Positions 42,361 through 50,944 of a stretch of DNA of 64,000 nucleotides are shown one piece after another. The stretch is from Pseudoflavonifractor intestinihominis (lineage in GTDB: Bacteria; Bacillota; Clostridia; Oscillospirales; Oscillospiraceae). The first letter of the stretch is position 1, and every line of letters starts with the position of its first letter. The stretch spans positions 1-64,000 of the forward strand of contig NZ_JBBMFK010000012.1 of NCBI RefSeq assembly GCF_040096055.1, written 5' to 3'. Both the position numbers and the translations under genes were made by a program. The notes under the pieces are model-generated. The model saw only the letters and a list, made by a program, of their open reading frames with translations. It did not search any database and had not been told where the DNA came from.

Positions 42361-43472
42361 ACCGTCACCACCGAAATTGCCGAAACAATGGATACCAACA
42401 TCAAAAGAGCGCAGGCGCCCGTCATGCCCAGCACCAGCCCAAAGGCGCCGCCGATGCTGTCAATGAGCCCGGTGACCCGGCCGGCCGACACGGTGCCGGT
42501 CAGCGCGGCGGTCAGCTTGTAGGCCAGGTAGTGGATGCCCAGCTGGAGGAAGGGCACCAGGCAGATGCCCAGCACGGTGAGCATGCCGAACACCCCCACC
42601 GTGTTCCGCAGCACAGAAGCCCCCACCAGGACGGTCTCCGCTGCATCGGAGAGGATGCCGCCCACCACGGGGACCACGCTGGACACCGCGAACTTGGCCG
42701 CCTTCACTGTGGCCGCGTCGGCAGTACCGGCGATGACGCCGGAGACAGTCAGGTAGCCCACGAAGAGGATGAGCACCGATGTGAGCACTGTCGTCACCAC
42801 CCATTTGAGCACGCCGCCGATGCGCTTGAGTCCCTCGTTGCCCAGGGCTGCATAGGCGGCTGAGGCGGCGATGTAGGCATAGACCAACGGGATAAGGAGC
42901 CGGGTGATCAGGGTCAGAAGCACGTCGGAAAAGAGCACGGTGGCAAGCTGCCGGGCTGCCGCCCTGCCGGGCGCTCCGCTGGCAGCGGCCGCGGCGGTAA
43001 TGGTGGGCAAAAGCACCTTGGAGAACATGTCCATGTTGTCCAGCGCCTCCCGGCCCAGCCCTACCAGGGTGTTTACATCTGCCGCCGCCACGGCGGTGAC
43101 AGCCAGTGCTCCAGCCACCGATACCACGTCTATGCCGCCGCCCAACTGGCCGGCTGCCTTCATCCCGTCGGCCAGGGCGCACAGCAGCACCACCGCCAGC
43201 AGCAGCACACCGCTGCGCACTGCCTTGCGCACTACGCCGAACACCTGGTCGCTCCCCGTGTCCAGAATGGCCTGGAGCCCATCGTCCAGGCTGGTATCCG
43301 GTGTGATGGCCTGTCCGCCGCCGTACTCCTCCGCCGCCTGCTCCAGGCCGTGGAGGTCCAGCGCCTCCGACTGGGCGGTCAGCACCGTGTCCTCTGTCTC
43401 CACGGCCCTTGCCCCGCAGCAGAGCAGCGCCAACAGAGCCAGGGCGACAGCACATGTTCTGTATGCCTTCAT
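42357..43472 (-). CDS. spoIIIAE: Stage III sporulation protein AE (371 aa)
   Basis: Polytopic membrane protein with a signal-like first helix and about seven further helices. Typical blocks are SGAPGRAAARQLATVLFSDVLLTLITRLLIPLVYAYIA and AVSSVVPVVGGILSDAAETVLVGA. It is the presumed export-apparatus-like part of the SpoIIIA complex. Start at 43472 after GAGAGGTG; it overlaps spoIIIAF. Confidence 0.95.
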   Translation of the reverse strand: MKAYRTCAVALALLALLCCGARAVETEDTVLTAQSEALDLHGLEQAAEEYGGGQAITPDTSLDDGLQAILDTGSDQVFGVVRKAVRSGVLLLAVVLLCALADGMKAAGQLGGGIDVVSVAGALAVTAVAAADVNTLVGLGREALDNMDMFSKVLLPTITAAAAASGAPGRAAARQLATVLFSDVLLTLITRLLIPLVYAYIAASAAYAALGNEGLKRIGGVLKWVVTTVLTSVLILFVGYLTVSGVIAGTADAATVKAAKFAVSSVVPVVGGILSDAAETVLVGASVLRNTVGVFGMLTVLGICLVPFLQLGIHYLAYKLTAALTGTVSAGRVTGLIDSIGGAFGLVLGMTGACALLMLVSIVSAISVVTV

Positions 43473-43483
43473 TGGTACACCTC

Positions 43484-43870
43484 TCACAGCAATCCGGTGA
43501 TGGCGGACAGCACCGCCCGCACCAGCGGGAGCGCCAGATACAGCGCCACCGCTGAACCGGCGATCTCCACAAAAGCGGCGATCCCCCCTTCTCCGGCGTC
43601 TTTGCAGACCTCAACCGTCACTCTGGTGATGATGGCCACCCCCACTGTCTTGACCACCGGGGCCAGAACAGCCGGTTCCAGCCCTGCCAGCTGGGCCAGC
43701 TCGTCCAACAGCGCCCGTACACTCTCCAGCGCCCCCAGGGCCGCGGTAAGGATGACTGCGCCAGCGGCCAGCGCCAACACCAGAGCCAGCTCCCTGACCT
43801 GCTTTTTCACCACCACCGCGCACAGGGCCGCCGCAATGGCCACAGCGGCGATTTTCAGGACGTCCGTCAT
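43484..43870 (-). CDS. spoIIIAD: Stage III sporulation protein AD (128 aa)
   Basis: Four hydrophobic helices, FliQ-like, of normal length. The block VKTVGVAIITRVTVEVCKDAGEGGIAAFVEIAGSAVALYLALPLV is diagnostic of SpoIIIAD. It overlaps spoIIIAC by 4 bp. Confidence 0.95.
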   Translation of the reverse strand: MTDVLKIAAVAIAAALCAVVVKKQVRELALVLALAAGAVILTAALGALESVRALLDELAQLAGLEPAVLAPVVKTVGVAIITRVTVEVCKDAGEGGIAAFVEIAGSAVALYLALPLVRAVLSAITGLL

Positions 43871-44061
43871 AGGCCGAACAGGTTCTTCACCAGGCTGAAG
43901 AGATCGCTGATCTCCTGCACCACCATCATCAGCACCACCACCAGACCGGTCAGCGTGATCATGGTGGCCTGCTCATCCCGCCCGGAGCGGGTGAGCACCT
44001 GGTTGAGTACGGAGACCAGAATGCCGATGGCGGCAATTTTAAAAATCAGATCCACGTCCAT
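43867..44061 (-). CDS. spoIIIAC: Stage III sporulation protein AC (64 aa)
   Basis: Two-helix membrane protein related to FliQ and SpoIIIAD: DLIFKIAAIGILVSVLNQVL, TRSGRDEQATMITLTGLVVVLMMV. The length of 64 residues agrees with the family. It overlaps spoIIIAD by 4 bp. Confidence 0.95.
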   Translation of the reverse strand: MDVDLIFKIAAIGILVSVLNQVLTRSGRDEQATMITLTGLVVVLMMVVQEISDLFSLVKNLFGL

Positions 44062-44109
44062 TGCGGTTCAACTTCCCCTTTCCTCCGCCCTGCGGCGGAG
44101 TATTGCGCC

Positions 44110-44622
44110 TCACAGAAGTACGATCACCAGAAATGCGCCGGCGGCCAGACCCAGCGCGCCGTACATCTTGCCCATTCTGGCCCGCTCGGCCACAGCCGCC
44201 TCCAGGCACTGCTCCAGCTGGGCCCGGGCCAGGGCCAGGGCCTGGGTCTGCCCTTCCCCGTCGTACCGGCCCAGGATGCCCCCCAGCGTCTCCAGGACCT
44301 GCCGTTCCTCCCCCTCCAGATCCAGGTCGGAGTCCGCCAGAGCGCTCCGCCACAGATCCTCCAGCCGCTCGTCTCCTAGGTGGCAGAGGCTGTCCCGGCA
44401 GCGGGCAAAGAACGGCCCGACCGGCGGGGCCAGATGGCTAGCCAGAAGGGTGAACAGCTCGGGGATGGAGGTGAGGCGGAAGGAGAGCTCCCGCTCCATC
44501 CGCTCCAGCGCCTCTGTCAGCAGGCGGAGGGTGCGCACATGGCGGTTCAGCCGTGCTGCCGCGCCGAATCCCAGAGCGCCCGCGCCGCCGGTGAGGAGCA
44601 CCGCGCCCAAAAGCCTCAGCAC
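44110..44622 (-). CDS. spoIIIAB: Stage III sporulation protein AB (170 aa)
   Basis: GspF-like membrane component: an N-terminal helix (LLGAVLLTGGAGALGFG), LRLLTEALERMERELSFRLTSIPELF, then LGGILGRYDGEGQTQALALARAQLEQCLEAA and a C-terminal helix. The GTG start at 44622 overlaps the end of spoIIIAA and gives the usual 170-171 residues; the frame is open far upstream but that part is antisense-like shadow of spoIIIAA. A GGAGGGGGGAG stretch precedes it. Confidence 0.93.
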   Translation of the reverse strand: MLRLLGAVLLTGGAGALGFGAAARLNRHVRTLRLLTEALERMERELSFRLTSIPELFTLLASHLAPPVGPFFARCRDSLCHLGDERLEDLWRSALADSDLDLEGEERQVLETLGGILGRYDGEGQTQALALARAQLEQCLEAAVAERARMGKMYGALGLAAGAFLVIVLL

Positions 44623-45560
44623 GCCGCTCCCCCCTCCAGCCGCTTCACCTGATAGGTCCGGCTCCTTCCGCTGCCCCGGATGAGAACGACCCGCCGGAAG
44701 ATCCCCCCATCCAGCAGACGGCGGTACAGTGGGCGGGAAGACAGGTCCTCCGTACCGGAGGCGTGGGCGGTGGCAAGCAGCGTCACGCCGCAGTTGGCGG
44801 CCGCCTCCAGGGCCGCACAGTCTGCCGGGGCGGTGATCTCGTCCGCTGCCAGCACCTGGGGGTTCATGCCCCGCAGCAGCATCAGCAGCGCCGTCCCCTT
44901 GGGACAGCCGTCCAGCACGTCGGTACGGCGCCCCACGTTCAGCTGGGGCAGGCCGTCGTACATGGCGGCCAGCTCGCCCCGCTCGTCGGCGATGCCTACC
45001 CGCATGGGTGCGACCCCGTCCCCGTCGGAGACCGCACGGATGATGTCCCGCAGCAGCGTGGTCTTCCCGCCGCCGGGCGGCGAGAGGATCAGCGTGCTCT
45101 GGAGCACTCCGCCCACTGTGAGCCCGTCCAAAATTCCGGCGGAAATGCCCGGCACTGAGCGGGCCACCCGAATAGAGAGCGAGGACAGCCGCCGCAGGTT
45201 GCACACCTCGCCGTCCCGCACCACGCCGCTGCCGCAGATGCCGATGCGGTGCCCGCCCCTGACTGTGACAAACCCGTTGCGCACCTGCTCCAGTACCGTG
45301 TGGGCGGAGGCCTGGGTGGCAATCTCCAGCACCTGGCCTAAATCCCGCTCTGTCAGCCTCTGCTGCTCACAGCCCGGGATGACCTGTTCCCCCTCCGGCC
45401 CGGAGACCGTGATGGGATAGCCGTTCCTCAGCCGCAGCTCCTCCGCCCGGCTCTGCTGTTCCCTGCTCAGCCCCTCCGCCGCCTGACGCAGCCGGGACGG
45501 CAGCAGCGCCGCCGCTTGACGGAACCGGGCGCCCGCGTCCTCTGTCATGCCTCTGTCCAT
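44616..45560 (-). CDS. spoIIIAA: Stage III sporulation protein AA, ATPase (314 aa)
   Basis: Secretion-ATPase-like engine of the SpoIIIA channel. Walker A is PPGGGKTT (161-168), Walker B is in VLAADEITAPAD, and LRDIIRAVSDG plus VGIADERGELAA are family blocks. ATG at 45560 after AGGAGGG. First gene of the complete eight-gene operon, with a sigma-E-like promoter upstream. Confidence 0.96.
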   Translation of the reverse strand: MDRGMTEDAGARFRQAAALLPSRLRQAAEGLSREQQSRAEELRLRNGYPITVSGPEGEQVIPGCEQQRLTERDLGQVLEIATQASAHTVLEQVRNGFVTVRGGHRIGICGSGVVRDGEVCNLRRLSSLSIRVARSVPGISAGILDGLTVGGVLQSTLILSPPGGGKTTLLRDIIRAVSDGDGVAPMRVGIADERGELAAMYDGLPQLNVGRRTDVLDGCPKGTALLMLLRGMNPQVLAADEITAPADCAALEAAANCGVTLLATAHASGTEDLSSRPLYRRLLDGGIFRRVVLIRGSGRSRTYQVKRLEGGAAC

Positions 45561-45598
45561 AGGAACCCTCCTCTTTTGCAGCCTGTATCACCGGAACA

Positions 45599-45627
45599 AT
45601 CCTATGAACGTCCACGGCGGAATATGA
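45599..45627 (-). promoter_or_regulatory. Sigma-E-like promoter of the spoIIIA operon
   Basis: On the minus strand TCATATT (45621-45627) and CATAGGAT (45599-45606) are separated by 14 bp, close to the sigma-E consensus and 39 bases upstream of spoIIIAA. Confidence 0.8.
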
Positions 45628-45650
45628 ATCCTTGTCCCACACAAAAAACG

Positions 45651-45673
45651 GCCTGCCGGATCATCCGGCAGGC
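45651..45673 (-). terminator. Terminator after yebC
   Basis: A stem of GCCTGCCGGAT-type arms (GCCTGCCGG / CCGGCAGGC) followed on the minus strand by TTTTTTG. It separates yebC from the spoIIIA operon. Confidence 0.85.
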
Positions 45674-45747
45674 AGTATGGAATACAGACAAAAAGCGTGC
45701 CCTGCGCCTTTCGCACAGAGCACGCTTTTCAGATGCTGTCAGGCAGG

Positions 45748-46476
45748 TTACTCCTGCTCCCAGTTGTGGTACACGTTCTGGACGTCGTCGTTTTCCTCCA
45801 GGAAGTCGATGAGCTTCTCCATGTTCTTGACGTCCTCTTCATTCTCCAGCTTGACGTAGTTCTGGGGGACCATCTCCACCTCGGCAGAGGCGAACACATA
45901 GCCCTTCTCCTCCAGCTTGGCCAGCACGTCGCCAAAGGCATCGGGAGAGGTGGTGATCTCGAAGCAGTCCTCGTCCGCGCTCATATCGTCAGCGCCGGCA
46001 TCCAGAGCGTCCATCATCACGGTGTCCTCGTCCAGGTCCTCCCGCTCGATGACGATCACGCCCTTCTGGTCAAAGGACCAGGACACACAGCCGGTGGCGC
46101 CCAGGTTTCCGCCGTACTTGTCAAAGATGTGGCGGACAAAGGGAGCGGTGCGGTTGCGGTTGTCGGTGAGGGCCTCCACGATCACGGCCACGCCGCAGGG
46201 ACCATAGCCCTCGTACACCACGTTCTCATAGCTGTCGGTGTTGCCGGAGCCCAGCGCCTTGTCGATGGTGCGCTTGATGTTGTCGTTGGGCATGTTGGCG
46301 GCCTTGGCCTTGGCGATGACGGTGGCCAGACGGGAGTTGTTGGCGGGATCCCCGCTGCCGCCGGTCTTGACCGCCACGATCATCTCACGGGCGATCTTGG
46401 TAAAAATCTGAGAACGCTTGGCGTCCGCGGCGCCCTTGGTCTTCTGTATATTGTGCCATTTGGAATGTCCAGACAT
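45748..46476 (-). CDS. yebC: YebC/PmpR family protein (242 aa)
   Basis: Begins MSGHSKWHNIQKTKGAADAKR, the signature start of the YebC/PmpR family, and runs to the usual length. Family members are DNA-binding regulators, and YebC-type members help translation of proline-rich stretches. In many genomes yebC is near ruvC; here ruvCAB lies about 6 kb away on the same strand. It has a good sigma-A promoter. Confidence 0.96.
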   Translation of the reverse strand: MSGHSKWHNIQKTKGAADAKRSQIFTKIAREMIVAVKTGGSGDPANNSRLATVIAKAKAANMPNDNIKRTIDKALGSGNTDSYENVVYEGYGPCGVAVIVEALTDNRNRTAPFVRHIFDKYGGNLGATGCVSWSFDQKGVIVIEREDLDEDTVMMDALDAGADDMSADEDCFEITTSPDAFGDVLAKLEEKGYVFASAEVEMVPQNYVKLENEEDVKNMEKLIDFLEENDDVQNVYHNWEQE

Positions 46477-46511
46477 TGGAATACTTCCTCTCTTGAAAAT
46501 TCGCGTATGAC

Positions 46512-46540
46512 AGTATACCACAAAAAAGTACGCTTTTCAA
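46512..46540 (-). promoter_or_regulatory. Sigma-A promoter of yebC
   Basis: On the minus strand TTGAAA (46535-46540) and TATACT (46512-46517) are separated by 17 bp, close to the 3' end of the Nif3-like gene. Confidence 0.85.
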
Positions 46541-46554
46541 CCCCTCGCAGGCCG

Positions 46555-47322
46555 TCAGCAGTAGGAAAACACCTCATGGTGGCGGTAGGACAGGTACACC
46601 CGCAGGCCGGGGAAGCCCTTCTGGAGCCAGTCCGCCAGCACAGGGCACACCACATTCTCTGTGGGATAGTGTCCGGCGTCGATCAGATTCAGGCCCAGCG
46701 CCTCCGCATCCTGGAATTCGTGGTACTTGACGTCCGAGGTGACAAAGGTGTCGCATCCGCAGGCCACCGCGGTGGAGACCATGTCTCCGCAGGCACCGCC
46801 GCCCACGGCCACCTTCCGGACCGGGCGGCCCCCATCCACAAAGCGGACGCCGTTGGCGCCCAGCCGCTCCTTCACCTGAGCGGCAAAGGCCTCCGCGCTG
46901 GGCGCGCCGGAGATTACGCCGGTACGGCCCAAACCGTCCTCGCTGAAGGGCCCGATTTGCTCCAGCCCCAGGGCCTGGGCCAGGGCATCATTGACGCCGC
47001 CGGGGGCGATGTCCAGATTGGTATGGGCGCAGATGGCGGCGATATTGTGCTCCAGGAGCGCCAGCAGCTTGCGCCCGGCAGAGTCCTGGTCGGTGACGTG
47101 CCTGGCAGGGATAAAGATGACCGGATGGTGGGATACGATCAGCTCCGCGCCCACCTGGGCGGCCTCCTCCACCACTGCCCCGGTGATGTCCAGGGCCACC
47201 AGAATGGTGCGCACCTCCTTGTCACCGCGCCCCACCAGGAACCCGGCGTTGTCAAAACTCATCTGAGTATTAAAAGGGGCTTTTTCATCCAGAAAGCGAT
47301 ATACGTCCATTACCGTTGCCAT
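46555..47322 (-). CDS. Nif3-like dinuclear metal centre protein (255 aa)
   Basis: Nif3/YqfO family (type 1 GTP cyclohydrolase I-like) with metal-binding His residues in SHHPVIF, AHTNLD and GHYPTE. The family forms toroidal hexamers; the function is unsettled. Start MATVMDVY at 47322 after GAGAGGAG; the frame is open further upstream but overlaps trmK. Neighbouring trmK is a conserved partner in Firmicutes. Confidence 0.93.
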   Translation of the reverse strand: MATVMDVYRFLDEKAPFNTQMSFDNAGFLVGRGDKEVRTILVALDITGAVVEEAAQVGAELIVSHHPVIFIPARHVTDQDSAGRKLLALLEHNIAAICAHTNLDIAPGGVNDALAQALGLEQIGPFSEDGLGRTGVISGAPSAEAFAAQVKERLGANGVRFVDGGRPVRKVAVGGGACGDMVSTAVACGCDTFVTSDVKYHEFQDAEALGLNLIDAGHYPTENVVCPVLADWLQKGFPGLRVYLSYRHHEVFSYC

Positions 47323-48023
47323 GTATTCCACTCCTCTCTCATCTGCCGCAGGCCTGCGGCCACCTCTTCCAGTTCCCTGGCCCGGGCGGCGTCTTCCGGC
47401 TTGCTGGACCGGACCACGCCGGCGGCGGCGGCCTCCGCCCGGCGGAGCAGCTTCTCCAGATACTGCCCTCTCAGCGGCGCGTCCATGCCCTGATGCTGCC
47501 GCCCGGCCCAGGCCTCGGCGGGCGTGTAGGGTCCATCCTCCCCCGGCACGGCCAGGAGCGTGACATAGACCGTCCGCCCCTCCTGGGTCAGCACCTCCCG
47601 CTGGATACGGAAGCCGTGGTCCCAAAGCCAGGCCCGGAGCTGCTCCTGAGCCGTCATGGGCTGGAGGATCAGCCGGCGGCCCTCCTGCCCTGCCCAGGGG
47701 GCCGCGGTGAGGATCTCCGCGATGGTCTCCCCGCCCATTCCGGCGATGGAGATGGTGTCCGCCTCATCGGGAGAGATGCCCGCCAGGCCGTCGCAGAGCC
47801 GGAAGGAGAGCTTCTCCTCCACATCGTAGTGGGCTGCGGTCTGCCGGGCCCGGTTCAACGGCCCTTCCCGCAGGTCGGATACCACCGCCCGGTCGATCTT
47901 CCCCTGCAGCACCAACCAGACCGGGAGATAGGCGTGGTCCGTACCCACATCTGCAAAACGGGCCCCCTCCGGCACCAGATCCGCCACCGACTGAAGCCGG
48001 GGCGAAAGCTCATAAACGCGCAA
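47310..48023 (-). CDS. trmK: tRNA (adenine-22-N1)-methyltransferase TrmK (237 aa)
   Basis: Class I SAM methyltransferase: LSPRLQSVADLVPEGARFADVGTDHAYLPVWLV (motif I), SDLREGPLNRARQTA and TISIAGMGGETI (motif IV). The TTG at 48023 is preferred because AGAGGTG lies 6 bases before it; a GTG at 48032 is the alternative. It overlaps the Nif3-like gene by 13 bp, the usual clostridial pair. Confidence 0.92.
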   Translation of the reverse strand: MRVYELSPRLQSVADLVPEGARFADVGTDHAYLPVWLVLQGKIDRAVVSDLREGPLNRARQTAAHYDVEEKLSFRLCDGLAGISPDEADTISIAGMGGETIAEILTAAPWAGQEGRRLILQPMTAQEQLRAWLWDHGFRIQREVLTQEGRTVYVTLLAVPGEDGPYTPAEAWAGRQHQGMDAPLRGQYLEKLLRRAEAAAAGVVRSSKPEDAARARELEEVAAGLRQMREEWNTWQR

Positions 48024-48049
48024 CGTCTTCACCTCTTCTGTTTAAAAAA

Positions 48050-48074
48050 AGAGAGCGGCCGGAGCCGCTCTCTC
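48050..48074 (-). terminator. Terminator after the DUF1858 gene
   Basis: A 10-bp stem AGAGAGCGGC with a short loop, followed on the minus strand by TTTTTTT. Confidence 0.85.
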
Positions 48075-48086
48075 TTGCGGTATTGA

Positions 48087-48296
48087 TTACTGGGCAGCGC
48101 CGGCGGTCATCTTGTTCAGCTCAGCCAGCAGCGCGTCCACGTCCACGCCGTGGACCATGCAGGCCTGCTCCACGGTCTCGCCACGGGAAGAGGGGCAGCC
48201 CAGGCAGTGCATGCCGATGGAGAGGAACAGGGGCGCGGTCTCGGGGGCGATGTCCAGGATGTCGCCGATAATGGTATCCTTCGTAATCTGAACCAT
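48087..48296 (-). CDS. DUF1858 domain protein (69 aa)
   Basis: Small cytosolic protein with the DUF1858 pattern ITKDTIIGDILDIAPETAPLFLSIGMHCLGCPSSRGETVEQAC, including two conserved Cys in CLGCP. Often fused to or associated with Fe-S and hybrid-cluster-like proteins; here it is alone. The biochemical role is unknown. A good AGGTAACC-type site precedes the ATG. Confidence 0.93.
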   Translation of the reverse strand: MVQITKDTIIGDILDIAPETAPLFLSIGMHCLGCPSSRGETVEQACMVHGVDVDALLAELNKMTAGAAQ

Positions 48297-48415
48297 GGGT
48301 GGTTACCTCCGTAAATCTCTAGGATATGGGTAGTATATCCTAATTCCTTCAATAATGCAAGATGGAGATTCTGTTTTTTCTTCCATCTTCGATTTTTCTC
48401 GGCTTCGGACAGATG

Positions 48416-48449
48416 AAAAACGCCCGGTGCACATGCACCGGGCGTTTTT
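48416..48449. terminator. Terminator after the zinc-ribbon gene
   Basis: Perfect 16-bp arms (48416-48431 / 48434-48449, core ACGCCCGGTGCA) with AAAAA and TTTTT ends; minus-strand T-run present. Functions as bidirectional. Confidence 0.95.
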
Positions 48450-48459
48450 ATCGCGCGAA

Positions 48460-48738
48460 TTACTGCTGCCCACGCATACGAGCAAAGCACTCGCTGCAGT
48501 AGACGGGACGATCGGACTTGGGCTCGAAGGGAACCCGGGCCTCGCCGCCGCAGGCAGCGCAGGTGGCGGTGAAGTACTCACGGGGGCCACGGGCGGCGTT
48601 CTTGCGGGCGTCACGGCAGGACTTGCAGCGCTGGGGCTCGTTCTGGAAGCCGCGCTCGGCATAGAACTCCTGCTCACCAGCGGTGAACACGAACTCCTTG
48701 CCACATTCCTTGCATACGAGTGTCTTGTCTTCAAACAT
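48460..48738 (-). CDS. Zinc-ribbon domain protein (92 aa)
   Basis: Two CxxC-pair zinc ribbons: CKECGKEFVFTAGEQEFYAERGF...CKSCR and CAACGG...YCSEC. The first block (LVCKECGKEFVFTAGEQ) is the family typical of small clostridial zinc-binding proteins (cytochrome C551-like annotation). The start is MFEDKT at 48738; the upstream 20 residues are not conserved. Function unknown. Confidence 0.92.
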   Translation of the reverse strand: MFEDKTLVCKECGKEFVFTAGEQEFYAERGFQNEPQRCKSCRDARKNAARGPREYFTATCAACGGEARVPFEPKSDRPVYCSECFARMRGQQ

Positions 48739-48811
48739 GATGATACCCTCTCTTTGACTCTTTGCCCAGGTCAGGATAAACCTACTTTGCTGGGACATGT
48801 AATATTTGCGT

Positions 48812-49447
48812 TCAGCTTGCGCTGATATCGCCAGACTGGAAATGCCTCGCCACCTTGCGCCTGATGCGCTGGACAGCGTTGTCCACCGATTTCGGGGACC
48901 GTTTTACCTCGGCTGCAATCTCATCATAGGACAGTCCGTTCAGATACAGTCCGAGGACTTTCGCTTCGAAACCGGACAGCTGGCCCTTCAGCACACCCAA
49001 GCGCTCCCGGAGCTCTTCCCTGCCGATCATAATGGTCTCAGGGTTCTCCAGACGCTCCTGGTCTGTACCATAAGCATAGTGGTCGGTCTTTCCATCAAAG
49101 AAAGGGGTTTCGAATGAGATGTAGTTGTTCAGCGGCGTGTGCTTATCGCGGGACGCCGCCTTCACCGCGGACAGGAGACGGTTCCTTATGCAGGTCTCCG
49201 CATAAGTATGAAAAGAAGCACCTTTGGACGGGTCATAGACCCGAATGGCGGCCAGCAGGCCAACCATCCCCTCCTGAATCAGGTCTTCACTGTCTCCCCC
49301 GGCCAGGAAGAGCGGGCGGGAACACATGCGCACCAAGCGGTTGTACCGGATGACCAAGGTCTCTTCCGCCAGGCGATCCCCTGACGCAGCCTGGATACAC
49401 AGTGCCTCATCTGACAGCTTTTGGTAGTCCTGATCCTGTGGCTTCAT
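48812..49447 (-). CDS. sigH: SigH-type RNA polymerase sigma factor (211 aa)
   Basis: Sigma-70 family with region 2 (LIQEGMVGLLAAIRVYDPSKGASFHTYAETCIRNRLLSAVKAA) and region 4 HTH (LSGFEAKVLGLYLNGLSYDEIAAEVKRSPKSVDNAVQRIRRKV). Length and region 2 place it in the Spo0H/SigH group, which drives early sporulation. It differs from Bacillus in surroundings (here beside glmM). A second role or paralogue cannot be excluded without a tree. Confidence 0.88.
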   Translation of the reverse strand: MKPQDQDYQKLSDEALCIQAASGDRLAEETLVIRYNRLVRMCSRPLFLAGGDSEDLIQEGMVGLLAAIRVYDPSKGASFHTYAETCIRNRLLSAVKAASRDKHTPLNNYISFETPFFDGKTDHYAYGTDQERLENPETIMIGREELRERLGVLKGQLSGFEAKVLGLYLNGLSYDEIAAEVKRSPKSVDNAVQRIRRKVARHFQSGDISAS

Positions 49448-49464
49448 TCCAAATCTCCTTACCT

Positions 49465-49493
49465 ATTAAAGCAGAAGAACCGGTATTTGTCAA
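49465..49493 (-). promoter_or_regulatory. Sigma-A promoter of the sigH-type gene
   Basis: On the minus strand TTGACA (49488-49493) and TTTAAT (49465-49470) are separated by 17 bp. Confidence 0.8.
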
Positions 49494-49531
49494 TAGTTTT
49501 ATGCAAATTATTTTAAAGCGCCTGAAAAATC

Positions 49532-50881
49532 TCAGAGTGTTTTAATCAGATTTGCCAATTCGTGCGCGCAGGACTTGGCGGTTTCCTCGTCCTTGGCCTC
49601 CACCATCACCCGAATCAGGGCCTCGGTGCCGGAGGGACGGACCAGGATACGGCCGTCCCCTGCCAGCCGGGCCTCCTGCTGGGCGATGGCGGCCTTCAGA
49701 TCTGCGTTGGCCATGATCTCCGCCTTTTTGGCCTTATCGGCCACGGCCACGTTCACCAGCAGCTGGGGATAGCGCTTGCAGTCCGCCACCAGCTCGGAGG
49801 CCTTCTTGCCCGAGGCGTGCAGCAGGGCGAGAAGCTGAAGGGCGGTCAGCTGGCCGTCGCCAGTGGTGGCGTAACGGCGGAAGATCATATGGCCGGACTG
49901 CTCGCCGCCCAGCACATAGCCGCACTCCTCCATCTTCTCCAGCACGTTCCGGTCGCCCACGTCGGTGCACAGCAGCTGCATTCCGTGCTCCCGGCAGAAT
50001 ACATGCAGACCCAGGTTGCTCATCACGGTGGCCACCACGGCGTTGCCAGGCAGCTCTCCCCTGCTCATCAGGTCCTGACCGCAGACAGCCATGATCTGGT
50101 CGCCGTCGATCTCGTTGCCCATCTCGTCGCAGGCCAGGCAGCGGTCGGCGTCGCCGTCAAAGGCCAGACCCAGGTCGTAACCGCCGGCCTTGACCATGGT
50201 GCACAGTTTGTCCAGGTGGGTGGAGCCGCAGCCGTTGTTGATATTCACGCCGTCAGGGTCGGCGTTGATGACGTCGGTGTGCAGCTCAGGGAAGCGGTCG
50301 AACAGCCGGGCGGCAGTGGCGGAGGAGGCGCCGTTGGCGCAGTCCACCAGGATGCGCATCCCGCCCAGGTCGCTGGTCACGGTGGAGGCCAGGTGGTCGA
50401 TATAGTCCTCCCGCTCCTTCTGGTCGGCGTAGATGACCCGGCCGATGTCGCCGTGGGTCTTCAGGGGCACCTCCTTGCCGGAGAGGATGATGTCCTCGAT
50501 CTCCCCTTCCAGGGCGTCGGAGAGTTTGAAGCCCTGGCCGTTGAAGATCTTGATGCCGTTGTGCTCAAAGGGATTGTGGGAGGCAGAGATGACGATGCCC
50601 GCATCGGCGTTGTTGTCCACCGTGATCCAGGCCACGGCAGGGGTGGGGATGACGCCCAGATGGAGTACATCCGCGCCAGCAGAGCAGAGGCCGGCGATCA
50701 GGGCGCCCTCCAGCAGGTCGGAGGAGATGCGGGTGTCCTTGCCGATGGCCACCAGCGGCTTGTGGTTGCCCTCCTTGGTGAGCACCTGAGCAGCCGCCAG
50801 ACCCACCTTATAGGCCAGGTCGGCGTCCAGTCCGGCGTTGACCACGCCGCGGATTCCATCAGTACCGAACAATTTTCCCAT
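49532..50881 (-). CDS. glmM: Phosphoglucosamine mutase GlmM (449 aa)
   Basis: Converts glucosamine-6-P to glucosamine-1-P for UDP-GlcNAc synthesis. Begins MGKLFGTDGIRGVVN; the phosphoserine loop is ISASHNPFEHNGIK near residue 100, the Mg site is DGDADR, and the C-terminal phosphate loop is VRPSGTEALIRVM. Start at 50881 preferred to 50893. Length typical. Confidence 0.97.
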   Translation of the reverse strand: MGKLFGTDGIRGVVNAGLDADLAYKVGLAAAQVLTKEGNHKPLVAIGKDTRISSDLLEGALIAGLCSAGADVLHLGVIPTPAVAWITVDNNADAGIVISASHNPFEHNGIKIFNGQGFKLSDALEGEIEDIILSGKEVPLKTHGDIGRVIYADQKEREDYIDHLASTVTSDLGGMRILVDCANGASSATAARLFDRFPELHTDVINADPDGVNINNGCGSTHLDKLCTMVKAGGYDLGLAFDGDADRCLACDEMGNEIDGDQIMAVCGQDLMSRGELPGNAVVATVMSNLGLHVFCREHGMQLLCTDVGDRNVLEKMEECGYVLGGEQSGHMIFRRYATTGDGQLTALQLLALLHASGKKASELVADCKRYPQLLVNVAVADKAKKAEIMANADLKAAIAQQEARLAGDGRILVRPSGTEALIRVMVEAKDEETAKSCAHELANLIKTL

Positions 50882-50944
50882 ATTCAGAAACAATCCTTTC
50901 TGCGCTGTTTATTTTCTGGGACACAGTCCCGTGTTGGCTTTTCG

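Noticed and set aside
45697..47493. 598-codon plus-strand open frame
   Set aside because: Antisense to yebC and the Nif3-like gene; composition typical of shadow frames.
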